Notes: generated from the sequence alone by a model not told the origin. A stretch of DNA of 64,000 nucleotides from Bathynomus jamesi (GCA_023014485.1 JAJOZX010006139.1:62001-126000); one strand, 5' to 3'; numbered from the stretch's first letter, positions 1 to 11,877 are shown. Program-made: numbers and translations.

Positions 1-971
1 TCAAAAGATGCACAATTTTTTTTACATGGCATTAGCAACAAAACCATCAAAAAGTGACTTAGGAAATTTTGTTTTGACGCTGATGATTATGTATATGTAT
101 GAAGAGAAGAACTACCATGTAAACATACATTTATTTAATAGTGCTAGACATTTTGGAAACCATAGTTACATTTTCTGTAGCTAAAAGGTGGAATTTAAAT
201 TTAAATTTAAATTTAAATTACAATTTAAATTTAAATTACAAATTGAATTAGTTAAAAACTTCAGTTTATGAATTAAAATATTTACAAATACTGTATGTAC
301 AAACATGAAGTTGCCTTTGTAACCAACTTTAGGACCTGGATATTAAACTATAAATGAGAAGCAGTGCACAAAAATGGTCAGATGAAACAAGTTGGTTGGT
401 TATATTGTATATAATTTGGTGGAGGAAGAATGTTCATTAAGTGAGGGTTTGAGTTGTAAAGCCTAAAGTTTAAGGGCCAAGTTAAATAAAATAAATAGTC
501 CAGCTTCACAATTATTTATGTCATTGCAAATTGTAAAACCATTGTATTTATTTTATTATTAATAAAAGTTATTAATAAAGGTGTATGTAGAGGGATTCCA
601 GTATTGTAAGATTTAGTCTGAGGTGAAAATATTAAAATTTTTAAAGTATCTAAAGTAACAGGATGGGAATATTGTTCAGAGTGATTTCTGATAGATGAAA
701 ATTCCAGTTTTGATACTGGTTTATATGTTCTGAAAGAAATACCTCCATGTATGCAAACCCTCTGCTCAAGATGTAGGAGTGTCTTACCTACATAGCTCGC
801 ATTGCAGCCAGCACACTGGTAAAAATAAATAACAGGATTTGAGATGTTTTGAGAGGGCTCCTTTGTGTTTTAAGGTTGGCTGTATTGGTAGATATAAACT
901 GAAAATTACATTGGGGAAATGTCAGGTCAAGGACAGATTTCAATAAAGATATTTTATGTGACTGTATTGTA
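1..971. other. AT-rich non-coding stretch
   Basis: I see no gene here. The stretch is AT-rich and has a short simple repeat of TTTAAA units at about 191-240. It could be intron or intergenic sequence upstream of OGFOD1. I looked for the missing OGFOD1 N-terminal exon and did not recognise it. Confidence 0.5.
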
Positions 972-1123
972 CCGGGTGTCCGAGAATTATCTGTACAATT
1001 TTTGGCTGTTATTAAAAGTCAACCATGAAGTGTAGAAATTCCAGTGTTGTCCCATTTTACAGAGAATCTCATTAAGTTTTTTCTGATATCACGTTTTGAC
1101 AAGTTTTTTAGAAATGTACGCGG

Positions 1124-1270
1124 GTGACAGACATTGATGATTTAAAAGCAAGAATCACAGCTGCTATTGAGCGAATTGATGTGGATATGCTGCAGCGTAC
1201 ATGGCAACATTTGGATTATCGATTGGATGTTTTGCGAATCAGTAATGGTGCGCATATCGAATGTTTGTAA
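1124..1270 (+). pseudogene. mariner-type transposase, C-terminal remnant
   Basis: The 48-residue reading frame ends in a stop at 1268-1270. It contains LKARITAAIERIDVDMLQRT followed by WQHLDYRLDVLRISNGAHIE. This is the recognisable C-terminal end of arthropod mariner/Tc-type transposases, which usually finish with an R-x-D-x-x-R-x-x-x-G-x-H-I-E motif. The DDE catalytic core is missing, because the left TIR joins directly to this tail. No function is expected. Confidence 0.7.
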
Positions 1271-1504
1271 CAACGTTACTTTAATAAAAGAAACTTTTGA
1301 AAATACAGATTCTAAATAATCTTGTTTAAGAATTTTACGTGTGTTATCAAGAATTTTATTAAAAGATGAAATTGTACAGATAATGTTCGGACACACTGGA
1401 ATTTCTAAAAAACTTGTCAAAACTTGGTATCAGAAAAACCTTAATGAGATTCTCTGTAAAATGGGACAACAATGGAATTTCTACACTTCATGGTTGACTT
1501 TTAA

Positions 1505-3767
1505 CCACTTAACGAATTTGCCCGAATATACTCGGGCATCAAAGACTCGCTCTAAAAAATTTACCCGAATTTACTCGGGCGCATGAAAAATTTGAAGTAT
1601 GTTTAAAATTTGAACGAGATATCTCGTGCATTTACTCTAATTGGCTGTACTGCTCGAAAGCCACGCCTCTGGGCGTGGTTTGAAGCCTGGCTTTTGACAT
1701 ATAACACATATAATTATGTTTATATACAGTACTTTCTCAGTGCGCAACAGTCATCCGAGGTGCGTTGTATGTCTGTCCAAATCATTTTTTACATATGGTA
1801 ATTTTAGTCATATAAAGATGGATTCTGATAGTGAAGAAGAAAGTTTGTTAGGAAATGTTGAAGATATACATCTGAGCTCTTCCGAAGATGATAACAGTGA
1901 TTCCTCTTGCTCAGAAGACTTTTCGGAGGGTGAATCAGATGAAACATTTGAGCAATTTCGTCAATCGTGGTTTGAAGAGACTCAGCCTACGGTAGCTCCT
2001 CCAAGATTTGACTTCACAAAGAGTAATGCAAATACGAATGTTCCCGTTGAAGGTAATCCATTAGATTTTTCAATTTATATTTTACTGATGAACTCATCGA
2101 TATTATTGTAACTGAGACGAATCGGTATGCAATGCAACACGGAACAGTGCTTGGAGAGCTACAGACAGTAATGAGATAAGAGTGTTTTTAGCAATAACAA
2201 TGCTGCAAGGCCTAATTCCAAAGCCTAACTATTGGCTTTATTGGACAAAAAAGCCTATCAAGGATACACCATTTTTTAGACAGTGCATGGCTCTCAAAAG
2301 ATTTCAGCTTTTGAAAAGTAATTTACATTTTGCAAATAATGAAGATTATGACCCAAATACCCACCCATACCAGAAACTGAACAAAATTTATCCAGTTTAC
2401 AAATACCTTAGTGACAAATTCAATTCTCTATACAACCTAGATCGTGATGTGACAATTGATGAGAGCCTTATGATGTATAAAGGACGTCTTGGGTGGGTGC
2501 AGTATATGCCTCTGAAGAGAGCTCGCTTTGGCATAAAATTATACATGCTTTGCGAATCAAAGTCAGGCTATGTTTGGTCAACAATCATATACACTGGAAA
2601 AGGTACTCAAGTGAGTCAGGTTTATAAAGATCTTCCAGTATCTATCCAAATTGTGATGTCATTGATGGAGCCATTATTGGGGAAAGGTCATTGCCTGACT
2701 ACAGACAACTTTTATACTTCACCGGAGCTGGCTAACTTATTGGTTGAACATCGTACAGACACTTATGGGACTGTAAAACAAACAAGGAAAGGGATACCTG
2801 CGCAAATAAAAAACAAAAAACTGAAAAAGGGGGAAAGTATTGCATTTAGGCGTCGAAAAGTTTTGGCTATGAAATGGAAAGACAAAAGGGATGTCACTCT
2901 TCTATCAACTGTTTATTCTTCAGAAATGACAGAATGTGTAAGAAGGCGAGGTGTTGTCCGTGTGCCTCAGATTGTGAAGGATTACAACACCACCATGGGA
3001 GGAGTTGATCGGGTTGATCAAACACTTTCAAGCTACCCAATCATGAGGAAACGGGGAAAGAAGTATTACTGGAAGTTGTTTTTTCATCTTTTAGAATTAG
3101 CTGTATGGAATTCTTTCATTCTTTTCAAACAAACGGGACAAAGCAAGAAACCATTAGACTACAGAATGGAGCTGATCGACATGATGGTTGCAAAATACAA
3201 AGTATCTTTCGTAGCTTCAAGGGGTCGACCAAGCACCAATGCCACACCACTTCGAATGTCAGGGCGCCACTTTCCAGATATTATTCCAGCAACAGAAAAA
3301 AACGAACCCAACAAGGATATGTGCAGTTTGTACACGAAAGAAAACCGAAAGGGGAAAAAAAATTCGCCGTGAGTCAAGATATTACTGCAGAGATTGCGAT
3401 GTAGGCCTATGCGTTTCTCCGTGCTTTCATGATTATCACTCGAAGTATGATTTCTCTTAAAAGTAATATGCCAATTTTCTTTTACATAGTTTTTATTTAG
3501 TTCAGAGTTGTTTTGAAAGGAATTTGCTTAACATTTATTATTATTTTTATTAAAAAAAACATGTATTTCTCGTTTTAAAAAATGAACGTATAAACTCGGG
3601 CAAATTTTTCAAAGGACATGTAATTCTTTATAACTTCTTAAAAATAAAAAAATAATAAAATGTCGATTATTTTCCTCTTTAGCACAATAAAAAGAATAAA
3701 ATATTCTATTAAAAAAAATAGATATATATTGTCCACTTTCTTGGAAATAAATAAGTTTGTTAAGTGG
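1505..3767 (+). mobile_element. piggyBac-type DNA transposon
   Basis: The element is flanked by TTAA at 1501-1504 and 3768-3771, the exact target duplication of the piggyBac superfamily. Its ends are inverted: CCACTTAACGAA on the left and TTNGTTAAGTGG on the right. Just inside the left end are short palindromic GCCCGAATATACTCGGGC units at about 1528-1580, with a related ACTCGGGCAAAT unit near 3595. It carries one frameshifted transposase on the plus strand. It landed inside the right terminal repeat of the mariner-type element. Confidence 0.9.
1818..3460 (+). pseudogene. piggyBac transposase, frameshifted
   Basis: This is a cut-and-paste transposase of the DDD type. The frame opens at ATG 1818 with a Ser/Asp/Glu-rich acidic N-terminus, shifts near 2070 and again near 2160, and then runs open from about 2164 to 3370. 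The catalytic Asp residues are visible in VTIDES (codon 2458), LTTDNFYTS (2704) and MGGVDRVDQ (3007), so all three are intact. The C-terminal Cys/His finger (CAVC...YYCRDCDVGLC...CFHDYH) lies in another frame after a third shift near 3300 and ends at 3460. Gene order and length fit the family. The product is inactive as read, although the catalytic part is well preserved, so the insertion is fairly young. Confidence 0.9.
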
Positions 3768-3813
3768 TTAATAACAGCCAAGAATTGTACAGATAATTCT
3801 CGGACACCCTGTA

Positions 3814-4180
3814 TTTCAATGTATGGAAACTTGACATTCAATAATAACTTGGAGACATATGGAGTAGGAGACTGGACTTTATTCCATGAGGAGGTCCAAT
3901 ATCTAAAAGTTTTTTAAATATAATTCTTTTCCTAAGTTTATATTTGATGAGCTTGTCAATGAATTTTGAACCAATCTTTATTGCCTAAAATCTCCTCCAG
4001 ATGTCCCGAAGTCACTATTGTATGTATTGTATATTTGAAAGGTAGCTTTGGCATTCTTCCTGAGGTTCCCAAGTACAGTAAAGGTAAAATGCACAATATC
4101 TAGAGTGTAGGCATTCTATGAAGATGATGAAGTAACTTGGTTGTGTGCAGGCAAATCTGATTGTGTTAATATAAGAAATA
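3814..4180. other. no recognisable feature
   Basis: This is AT-rich unique sequence between the mariner-type element and a decayed coding copy. Possible degraded codons of that copy may begin here, but I could not read a convincing frame. Confidence 0.4.
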
Positions 4181-4181
4181 G

Positions 4182-5741
4182 ATGGTGGAAAGAGTACAAG
4201 CAGAATTACTAGACAATTCAAAAGTATTATATATAAAATATAAAGAAACTGATAATGGTGTAGGTTTTTCATCATTTGCAAATTTGAGATCTAAATGGTG
4301 TGTGATTGCTGGAGGAAAAGGCACACACTCAGTTTGTGTTTGTACCTACCACCAAAATCCTAAACTGGTGATATCTTCAACTGGTAAAAAAAAGCTTGAC
4401 TTACCACACCCCTATTGATAAAAGTGTTTGTTTTTCCAATAATTTTAAGTGTATGTTATACGAGTGTTGAAAATGTTCTGATAAAATAAAATAAGTGTAG
4501 TAAGCTTCTTGAATACTGTCTCTCTTGACAGAGAGAGATTCAGTAGAATATGTTCAATGGACTAATGCTGGTAGGTCTGCATTGCAGAAAAATATAGCCC
4601 TTGCAGATGAGTTCATTGAAATTCTTTCAGAAATGATCATCTTTCTTAGTCATCATCAGCTACATTACAAAATGTCAGTCAGTACATGAAAACATTGAAA
4701 CAGAATCTTCATAATGAAGTAGTTCTAGTACTAGGAGATTTTGCTGAAAACTATTCATTTATTACCCAAGATGCCCCTCAGAGTTTCCATTGTACAAATG
4801 ATCAAGTGACAATCCACCCATTTGCGGTGTATCTTAAAAACAAGGATGGGAATTAAATCTCACTGCTTACTGCTTTATCAGAGCACTGTCTTGAACATAC
4901 AACTTCAGCAGTTTACACTTTCTAGCAGCATTTGATGAATGATGTAAGACATTATTTCCCTAATGTACAAAAAGTGCTTCATTTAATTTCAGCAATGTGT
5001 GCTATTATGAACAGGAATTTGGTTTGAAGGGTGAGTGAAATTTCTTTGCTATCAGTCATGGCAAAAATGCTTGTGATGGTGTTCGGGGAACTGTCAAAAG
5101 GGGTGTAGCAAAAGCTAGTTTGCAACAAACTGATGCTGGTCACATTTTGGCATGAAGAGCTTTACAGGATTTCTGCATTCAGCACTTTGATGTAATCAAA
5201 TTTTTCTTTGTTTCAAAAGAGCAAGTTGCGGCTAATAAACTACATTTGTCTTGTAGGTTTGATGAAACTTTAGCAGTGAAGGATACAAGAGGATACTACA
5301 GAATTGTACCAAGGTCAAAGAATCAGATATAGGCTAATCAGACTTCAGATGCTATTCAAGAAAATTCTAATTTATTCAGTATTAGTAGAACTGAACAGGA
5401 TGTGAGCAACTTGCCAGTCAACAATGATGATGAAGGCAAAGAGTATCATACTGGCCAATATGTTGCCTGCAAGTATGATGATAAAGTTTGGCTTGAAATA
5501 ACTTTAGATACTTCAGAGGAGTTTGGTGATATATCATATTAGCTCCTTGACCTCTTCAGGAAGTCCAAGTAATTATTATTTTTCACATAAGGGCATAATT
5601 TATGTCATGTCAAGTCCAAGTATCCAGCCTGGTATTAACTCTTTCCATCCAAAGGAAATCATGGTACTGGAGCCATATGATGAACTTAGAATAATGCCTG
5701 GACTTCTTAGTTTTTTGTGTATATATTGTATAAATACATAA
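4182..5741 (+). pseudogene. decayed copy of a multi-copy arthropod/cnidarian protein family
   Basis: Several blocks in successive frames belong to one ancient protein. They are FANLRSKWCV...GTHSVCVCTYHQNPKL (4270-4370), VLGDFAENYSFITQDAPQSF (about 4728-4790), CHGKNACDGVRGTVKRGVAK (about 5056-5115), KFFFVSKEQV (about 5200), and a C-terminal GQYVACKYDDKVWLEI block (about 5455). I recognise these blocks from an uncharacterised, highly multi-copy family in invertebrate genomes, which is probably transposon-linked. No formal family name or reaction is claimed. Stops and frameshifts are everywhere, so the copy is old and dead. Confidence 0.55.
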
Positions 5742-6149
5742 TACAGCTGACTATAAATACAAAACCACTTTGTTGAGTCAATGTGCATGTTAAATGATTT
5801 CTTTTTGCAAGTTTTGTTGGACTGGACTTCCACTTGTGAATGAAGTTCATTATTAGATATGGATAGATCATTTCATTTCTCTGCTACGGTACTGTAAGGT
5901 GTATATTTACATATCACCACCTTATTCAGTAAATTAACTCATGATAAGGATGGTGAGTCAAGTGTTAATGAATAACTAGAGCAAAAATGAAATATGATTT
6001 TTCAATGAAATTAGCATCATTGAACTCTAAAAACACTACCTTTACATACTAAAATGGTTTTTTCTCACTTTCCACTGATGGAGAGAGGGTTGAAGTTCAA
6101 TTTTATTGAAAGAAAAAAAATTTTTTCATTTATATCAGGGGGTTGGGAG
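5742..6149. other. no recognisable feature
   Basis: AT-rich sequence without a supported gene or repeat boundary. It ends at the target duplication of the hAT MITE. Confidence 0.4.
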
Positions 6150-6348
6150 CAAAGCTGGGCACTTGCGTTTTTTTTTGCGGTACTACCGCACTACCAAACC
6201 AGTACCGCATAATGCAGTACCGCAAAGGATCGCTGAAAGTACAGCAGTACCGCTACCACATTTTTTGCGGTACTGCATTATGCGGTACCGGTTTGGTAGT
6301 GCGGTAGTACCGCAGTACCGCAAAAAAAAACGCAAGTGCCCAGCTCTG
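6150..6348. mobile_element. hAT-type MITE, 199 bp, perfect 8-bp target duplication
   Basis: The element begins CAAAGCTGGGCAC and ends GTGCCCAGCTCTG. It is flanked by exact GTTGGGAG copies at 6142-6149 and 6349-6356. Most of its length is two inverted arms rich in GCGGTAC/GTACCGC units, so the single strand would fold into a long hairpin. An 8-bp duplication with a CAGNGCTGGGC-like end is the signature of the hAT superfamily. It encodes nothing and must have been moved by a transposase in trans. Confidence 0.9.
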
Positions 6349-7202
6349 GTTGGGAGTTCTCCCAAAATTAAAAAAAAATATCTAACTTTTTATTCATTGA
6401 CTCTTAGGTGGTTTTTGTGCTTATAATGATTTATTCTTTTGAAAATTGCCCTTCAGATGCCTTTTGAATCATTCTTCTGTCTGAATTAGGAACTGAGATA
6501 TGACAATTTGAAATTTAGTAGCAGGGGTATTCCAGGACAAATCACCTAAAAATTTGTCACCACTCCAACCCAGGTTTTAATGAAAATTGACATATGGGGT
6601 TCTTCCATGAGCTGATTTCACTGGTTCAAATAAAAAAGTTCTATGACCCATAGTTTTTGAGATATGGGCCCCACTTTACCACCTAACTTTAATGGGCAAT
6701 AACTCCCAAACATCTTTAGCCCTGTTCAAAAATCAACTTTTTCTTATTTTCATAGGTTTCTGTACTTTTTCCCATGCTTTTGACCTGAAAAGGCCGAAAA
6801 TCACAACCATTTTGACCTAGGTTTGTTGGGAAGCATTGCCGCATGGAGCTTTAAGTTTTCTGCCTTGAAATCGGCCAAAGCACCAGTTCCGGGGTCCCTT
6901 GAATCATGTTTTGCACTATAACTTTTTATCTAAACAAGATAGAGCACAAAAATAGGCACCAAATTAAAGTGTTTTTAATCCTCTTTCTAACTTATACAAT
7001 TATGATAGTCTTCGAACAAGAAATGGCACATTGGTACATACAAAGTTTTCAGAAATATCACAAAATTCGTTTTCTCACACTCAAGGCAGACAAGGCGCCT
7101 TATTCATGACACAAATTTGAGATTAACATTTTGTCACAAGTCTAATCGATCAAGAAGTGAAAGCATTACATGATGATTAATTTCATAATGACATTTACAC
7201 AG

Positions 7203-9680
7203 TCAGTTGTTGAGAGTTTGTTTCTTGAAGCTGTCGAAGCGGCGTCTGTTGAACTCCACAGCTTGAAGGAGATAGTCCCTTTGCTTGGCATCTGTTGTTA
7301 TGACATTTGCAAAGTCGCTCATCATCTTGACACCACGTTCAGCAATGTCATTCACCGCTTTCAGATTCTTAACATAGTCCAACGCTTTTCTGTAGTCCTC
7401 ATTCTGTGGCCAAGACGTGACAGGTTCCAGAAGCCACTCGGATCCAATGTTCAGTGTGTCCAGCAGGAAATGTGATTCTGGGCCAATGAGATCAACCAGG
7501 TGGTCTTAGCTGTGACTCTCTGGAATAGAGGCTTTCCTGTTCTGAAGCTGTCTGGCTTCTCAGTGGCATGTAACTGGGCAGCAATGTCGTGCTTCAATGT
7601 GTCACTCAATCTACTGCTGAACAGGGCAAATGGCACGACTTCCTGCGTCAGGTACCATTTGTGGTTTTCCATCTTATTAAGTACTGCATCAGCAAGCTCT
7701 GGGTCAGTTTTCTTGTACTTCAACATGTCCTGGATTAGACTTAGATCATTCACGGGAGCATCTGCAGCAGACATTGACATCATCCATACAGGAGTGTAGA
7801 ACAGCGCAAGGAAGGTGTTGAGTCTCTCCAGCTTTGATACAGTGTCTTCGTCGTACTCAAGTTGATCTGCAAACATCAGCATTTTCATGGAGTACAGGTT
7901 TCTGGCCATCCATCTGGCCTGATGAATGGCGCCTGGTCGACTCCAGTGAATACCTCGAGGAGGCGTTCCTCCAAGAACAATGACTGTCAGTTCAGCCATT
8001 TCCCTGTAGTCGGCTCTTGGAAGCCTTTCTGCTGTTAGAATGTCTTGGAGTATTTCTTCACTGTTCTTCTTCTTTTCCTTCAGCCATTTGCTGTTGATAG
8101 CCAGCATCTTTGGTTTTCCTTGGACAAGTCCGTCCAAACATCCTTCAGATGCTCAAACCAGGGATTATCTGGCCCCTTCACCTTCCCAAACAGCTTCTCC
8201 CAAACTGCTCCTACTAGGATTTCCAGGATGTGATGTCGACAGGCCAGATAAAACACCTTTTGTTCAGCATTTTCTCTAGCAGTTTGGCAGCTCCTCTGTG
8301 AACTCCACTGTTACTGGATGTAGTGTCAAAAACAAGGGCAGTAACATTATCCGTTAAGTTCCCATGTCTCCAGTAAATCCATTGAAGCCTCAGCCTGAGC
8401 TGTGCCAGAAGAATTGTCGATGACAGGTACTCCCAATAACTTTCCTTCAGTGTATGAAGGTGGACCAGACACTAGCACAGCTAAAGTCTCTGAGGTACTT
8501 CCAGGTTCACTGCCCGACATCTTTGAGCAACTTTCCATCCCAGTGTAAGGCAGCGTACTGTGGGGGGTTTTCACAAAACTTGGACATGTGACTCTGGCTG
8601 ATATTATACCTGGACAGCATTCTGTTGCGACGTGTTGTTGAGGTTGAGATGACGAAGTTATCCAGATCAGCCCCTCCAGCTTTCAAGGTGGCAGAAACCA
8701 TGGCAGTAACTTGATTGTCTGATAAACCAAGACGATCAGCTGTATTGCAGATGACATCACATTCCATGACCTTCCTTGGAAACGTCAAAGTCACACTAGT
8801 CACAGTGTCTTGATGGTGAGAACATCCAGGACGAGGCTGATGGTAATCCATGTCCTCTGTGTTAGCGTCGTTGTCAGTTGAGTCACCCCAGGTAATGTCA
8901 TCCACATGAACAACTGCCTCTTGTTCTGCTGCAGCTGTAAAATAGTACAACATGTTAAGACAGTAATTGTTAAGTACATGCTAAATATCGCAATGGAGTA
9001 AAACTTAAAACTTTTTGTAACGTTCAAAGTAATTAGTTTTACTTGTTCTTGTCTATGCTGCAGTCTTTCATTCCGCTGCTTGCTGCAGGATCTTGTCTCA
9101 AAAATCTTGTCATGACCAGACATATGACCTTTCCTCTCAGTCTTTTGGTCTTCGTAGAACCTGATATCCTCATCTTTCTTCTCTCTGGATAACAGTCTGT
9201 TGTTCTGTATTTCCTGGATTGCATCTGGAGCTCCTATATCGAACAGGCTGTCTAATTCCAGCACAAATGCTCCTCTTTTTCCTCCAGGGTTACTTGCTCT
9301 TCCTTTGCTTTTCACCAGAGCACGATGTTTCTCATGTAGTTTCATGAAGAGCTTCATTGCGTTGTACTTGGTCATTGTCTTGATCCTAGCCATCTGCCAG
9401 AATGGGATGATAGATTCAACTGTTTCATATGCAAGGTCTTGAACCATGGCCTCCCTGCATTTTCCGGTAAATTCTGAAGATTAAGGAAATACTGGAACGC
9501 CTGTCTGTTGGTGGGAAGCTGGGAACCACTGATAAAAGCTGAAGGGTATCCAACCAGGAAAGTTTCAGTGAGAGATCTGGTAGATGGCCCAGTTGACACC
9601 TGCCTGTGGACAGTACGTGGAGGTTCTGAGATATCAACTGTGCGCCCACGGAGCTCCCTCAGCTCCTTGCTTAATGCCAT
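7203..9680 (-). pseudogene. transposase relic, FDTT...ACRHH family
   Basis: Read from right to left, the pieces are: an N-terminus from ATG 9680; a block with RIKTMTKYNAMKLFMKLHEK and SLFDIGAPDA (9447-9050); a likely intron (donor near 9045, acceptor TTTTACAG near 8937); GGADLDNFVISTSTTRRNRM (about 8655); KLLGVPVIDNSSGTAQAEAS; VFDTTSSNSGVHRGAAKLLE (about 8325); ACRHHILEILVGAVW (about 8232); a long C-terminal part with RPGAIHQARWMARNLYSMKM; and a final frame ending FKKQTLNN at the stop 7203-7205. The Asp followed by a C-x2-H motif resembles the layout of hAT-like transposases (family knowledge). Frameshifts occur near 8530, 8345, 8235 and 7450. I know this as a multi-copy family in invertebrates but do not assign a superfamily. 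It is not functional. Confidence 0.65.
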
Positions 9681-9754
9681 TGTGAAGTTGTAACTTGTAG
9701 ATGGTTTTCTAGATTCTGATTGAGTTTCTGTTGTTTCCTGAAAAATGATAGATA

Positions 9755-9819
<65 letters not shown>

Positions 9820-9829
9820 TTATTATTAA
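9755..9829. repeat. (TTA)n microsatellite
   Basis: Tandem ATT/TTA units with two interruptions, lying between the transposase start and the right arm of the DNA transposon. Confidence 0.9.
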
Positions 9830-10088
9830 TTTTATGCTCTTTCATTTGATACCTAATTTGTTGCTCTATCTTGTTTAGATCAAAAGTTAAAGTGCAAAAC
9901 ATAATTCAAGGGACCCCGGAATTGGCGCTTTGGCCGATTTCAAGGCAGAAAATTTAAAGCTCCATGCGGCAATGCTTCCCAACATCCTAGGTCAAATAGT
10001 TGTGATTTTCGGCTTTCTCAGGTCAAAAAGCATGGGAAAATGTACAGAAACCTATGAAAATAAGAAAAAGTTGATTTTTGAACAGGCC

Positions 10089-10389
10089 TAAAACATCTTG
10101 TTGTAGACCTATAAAAACTATACATATTTAGAATCAACATGAAATCTATTAAATGATACCACATTCAAATGTGTAGAACAATAATGAAACCCCCCCCCCC
10201 TATTTTTATTTTTATTTTTGACCCTCACCCCCCTAGACTGAAATCCAAAAAAAAAAGATTTTCATTTATTTAACTTCTATTAATTGTTAAAAGATACAAA
10301 CAATAAAAAATATGGGTATCAAGTTGCAAGATATTTTAAAAATTATTAAAAAAATATGTATATTGAAATTTTGACATTTTTACGCAGAC
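10089..10389. other. low-complexity spacer
   Basis: AT-rich sequence with a poly-C run at about 10190-10200 and TTTTTA units. No gene is seen. Confidence 0.4.
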
Positions 10390-10541
10390 TAAAATAAATA
10401 AATAAATAAAAAATAAAAATAAATCGAAAAATAGAAATTGTAAGAGGAGAATACAAATTTTCCCTTTTAAATTTGTATACTCCTCTTACAATTTTTATTT
10501 TTCAATTTATTTATTTTTTTTTATTTTTTATTTTTTTGACC
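10390..10541. repeat. AT-rich fold-back repeat
   Basis: Two inverted arms meet near 10467. AATTGTAAGAGGAGAATACA on the left pairs with TGTATACTCCTCTTACAATT on the right, and the pairing extends outwards through A/T-rich sequence. A diverged partial copy of the same arm lies near 10640-10662. It is probably a small fold-back MITE; the family is unknown. Confidence 0.6.
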
Positions 10542-10663
10542 TATATATCATTCAGGCATTATCTATAAAATTGGTTGTAAACAATCCATTTGATCTTGTG
10601 TTGAATTCAGGTAAAGTGCTAAAATTGGTAGTGTCCTCACGAATTTGTATGCTCCTCCCACAA

Positions 10664-10664
<1 letters not shown>

Positions 10665-10711
<47 letters not shown>
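10665..10711. repeat. (TA)n microsatellite
   Basis: Uninterrupted TA units directly abutting the left end of the hAT element. Confidence 0.9.
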
Positions 10712-10718
<7 letters not shown>

Positions 10719-11107
10719 CTGGGAAATAAATACATTGAATGTATTTAAATACTAAATACATGGGAGAAATGTATTTAAATACTAAATACTAAATACATTT
10801 TACGAATGTATTTAAATACTAAATACAAAATACATCAATTGTATTTAAATACATACAAATTTTAACATATGCATTCACTAATTCATGTTTTGATAAATTT
10901 CTACTTTAGGGGACACGGTGAATTTCGAAATAAATACACCACTCGATAGATCAGATGATTTTAAAAGCTTTTTCATCAATGAATTTTCCGTCACAAATTG
11001 GATTGATTGCAACGAGTTAGTTACACAGGCCCACTTAAGGCAGAGCCGTTTTGTACGATTATTTGGTCAATTTCAAGATATTTTTTTGATGTCTAAAAAA
11101 CACTTAC

Positions 11108-11877
11108 CTTCAGATGAGTGTACAGAATCGTTGTAGCATTGCTTGCAGCAGAGACTTCGTGTTTACACAGCAAGCAGGTGCACTTTACCTTATTAGCCAG
11201 GGCTGGATTTACTTGCTTGTGGGCCCTAGGCCAAACCTTATCAGTGCCCCCCCCCCAAAAAAAATATTATATATATATATCGTAATATTGTAATATAAAA
11301 AAAAAGAATTACAACATAATGTAACACATCAATAATTTTATTCAAATTAGTTTTATATCATGTACAACTTATTCTTACACAAAGGAATAATGGAAAAAAA
11401 TAGTCAAATTGAAGCATAATAAATTTTGCAATAAGAATTACAACATAATGTAATACATTACACATTAATAATTTTTAATCAAATTAGTTCCATATCAAGT
11501 ACATCAAAGTAAATCAAGTTCCATATCATGTACATCTTACACATAGGAATAATGGAAAAATACAATGAAACTGAAGCATAATAAATTTTGCAAGCACAAC
11601 TATGTGAAGTTCAAAATGACTTTTTCCTGCTTTTTTCTATGGCAAATTTGTCAATGATACTGTTTGTGTCAAGGGATTGTAGGAGGTCCCCAGTGGGCCC
11701 CCAGTTACTGGTGGGCCCTAGGCCAATGGCCTATGTTGCCTATTGGAAAATCCGGCCCTGCTTATTACCGTCTTTAGATTTAATTTTAAAGTATTTTCCA
11801 TCAAACAGAGGGTGCACTAAATTGTTATCTGCAGATATATCACTGTTTGATTCACCGGATTTGCTTGTTGAAGCCAT
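11108..11877 (-). pseudogene. hAT transposase first exon (BED zinc finger), interrupted by another hAT
   Basis: The frame starts at ATG 11877 with MASTSKSGESNSDIS and continues to KSKDGNK near 11765. The 11197-11760 insertion breaks it there. Removing the insertion and one copy of its duplicated flank restores an open frame, GNKVKCTCLLCKHEV...TTILYTHLK. This has the C-x2-C...H pattern of a BED finger, the DNA-binding domain of hAT transposases. A good splice donor (AAG|GTAAGT) follows at 11108. Later exons are absent, so the copy was non-autonomous even before it was interrupted. Confidence 0.7.
11197..11760. mobile_element. nested non-autonomous hAT, about 564 bp
   Basis: The ends are CCAGGGCTGGATTT on the left and AAAATCCGGCCCTG on the right (inverted). 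The flanks CTTATTAG and CTTATTAC form an 8-bp target duplication with one mismatch. Both ends carry GTGGGCCCTAGGCC-like subterminal repeats. It is inserted inside the BED-finger exon. It has no coding capacity. Confidence 0.75.

Larger units (their letters stand above)
972..3811. mobile_element. mariner/Tc-type element with long TIRs, interrupted by piggyBac
   Basis: The outer ends are inverted copies starting CCGGGTGTCCGAGAATTATC at 972 and, on the other strand, CAGGGTGTCCGAGAATTATC from 3811. TA dinucleotides flank both ends (970-971 and 3812-3813), the usual target of this superfamily. The inverted arms are long: about 140 bp on the left (972-1110). On the right they are split into 1370-1504 and 3772-3811 by a piggyBac insertion. 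The interior keeps only the last 49 codons of a transposase. The element is dead and older than the piggyBac. Confidence 0.8.
6718..10088 (-). mobile_element. DNA transposon with about 245-bp TIRs, superfamily unassigned
   Basis: Arms at about 6718-6965 and 9850-10088 are inverted copies. Both contain, for example, CAAAAATCAACTTTTTCTTA and GCATTGCCGCATGGAGCTTT in opposite orientation. They enclose a minus-strand transposase relic (7203-9680). The left outer edge may reach about 6510, where AGGGGTATTCCAGGACAAAT is seen, but the right side does not match that far out. I could not identify a target duplication. Confidence 0.7.

Noticed and set aside
6183..6426. Two overlapping 60-106 codon frames
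   Set aside because: They are read-through of the palindromic hAT MITE on both strands.
10918..11136. Plus-strand 72-codon frame
   Set aside because: It lies antisense to the hAT first exon and its intron, and no family is recognised.
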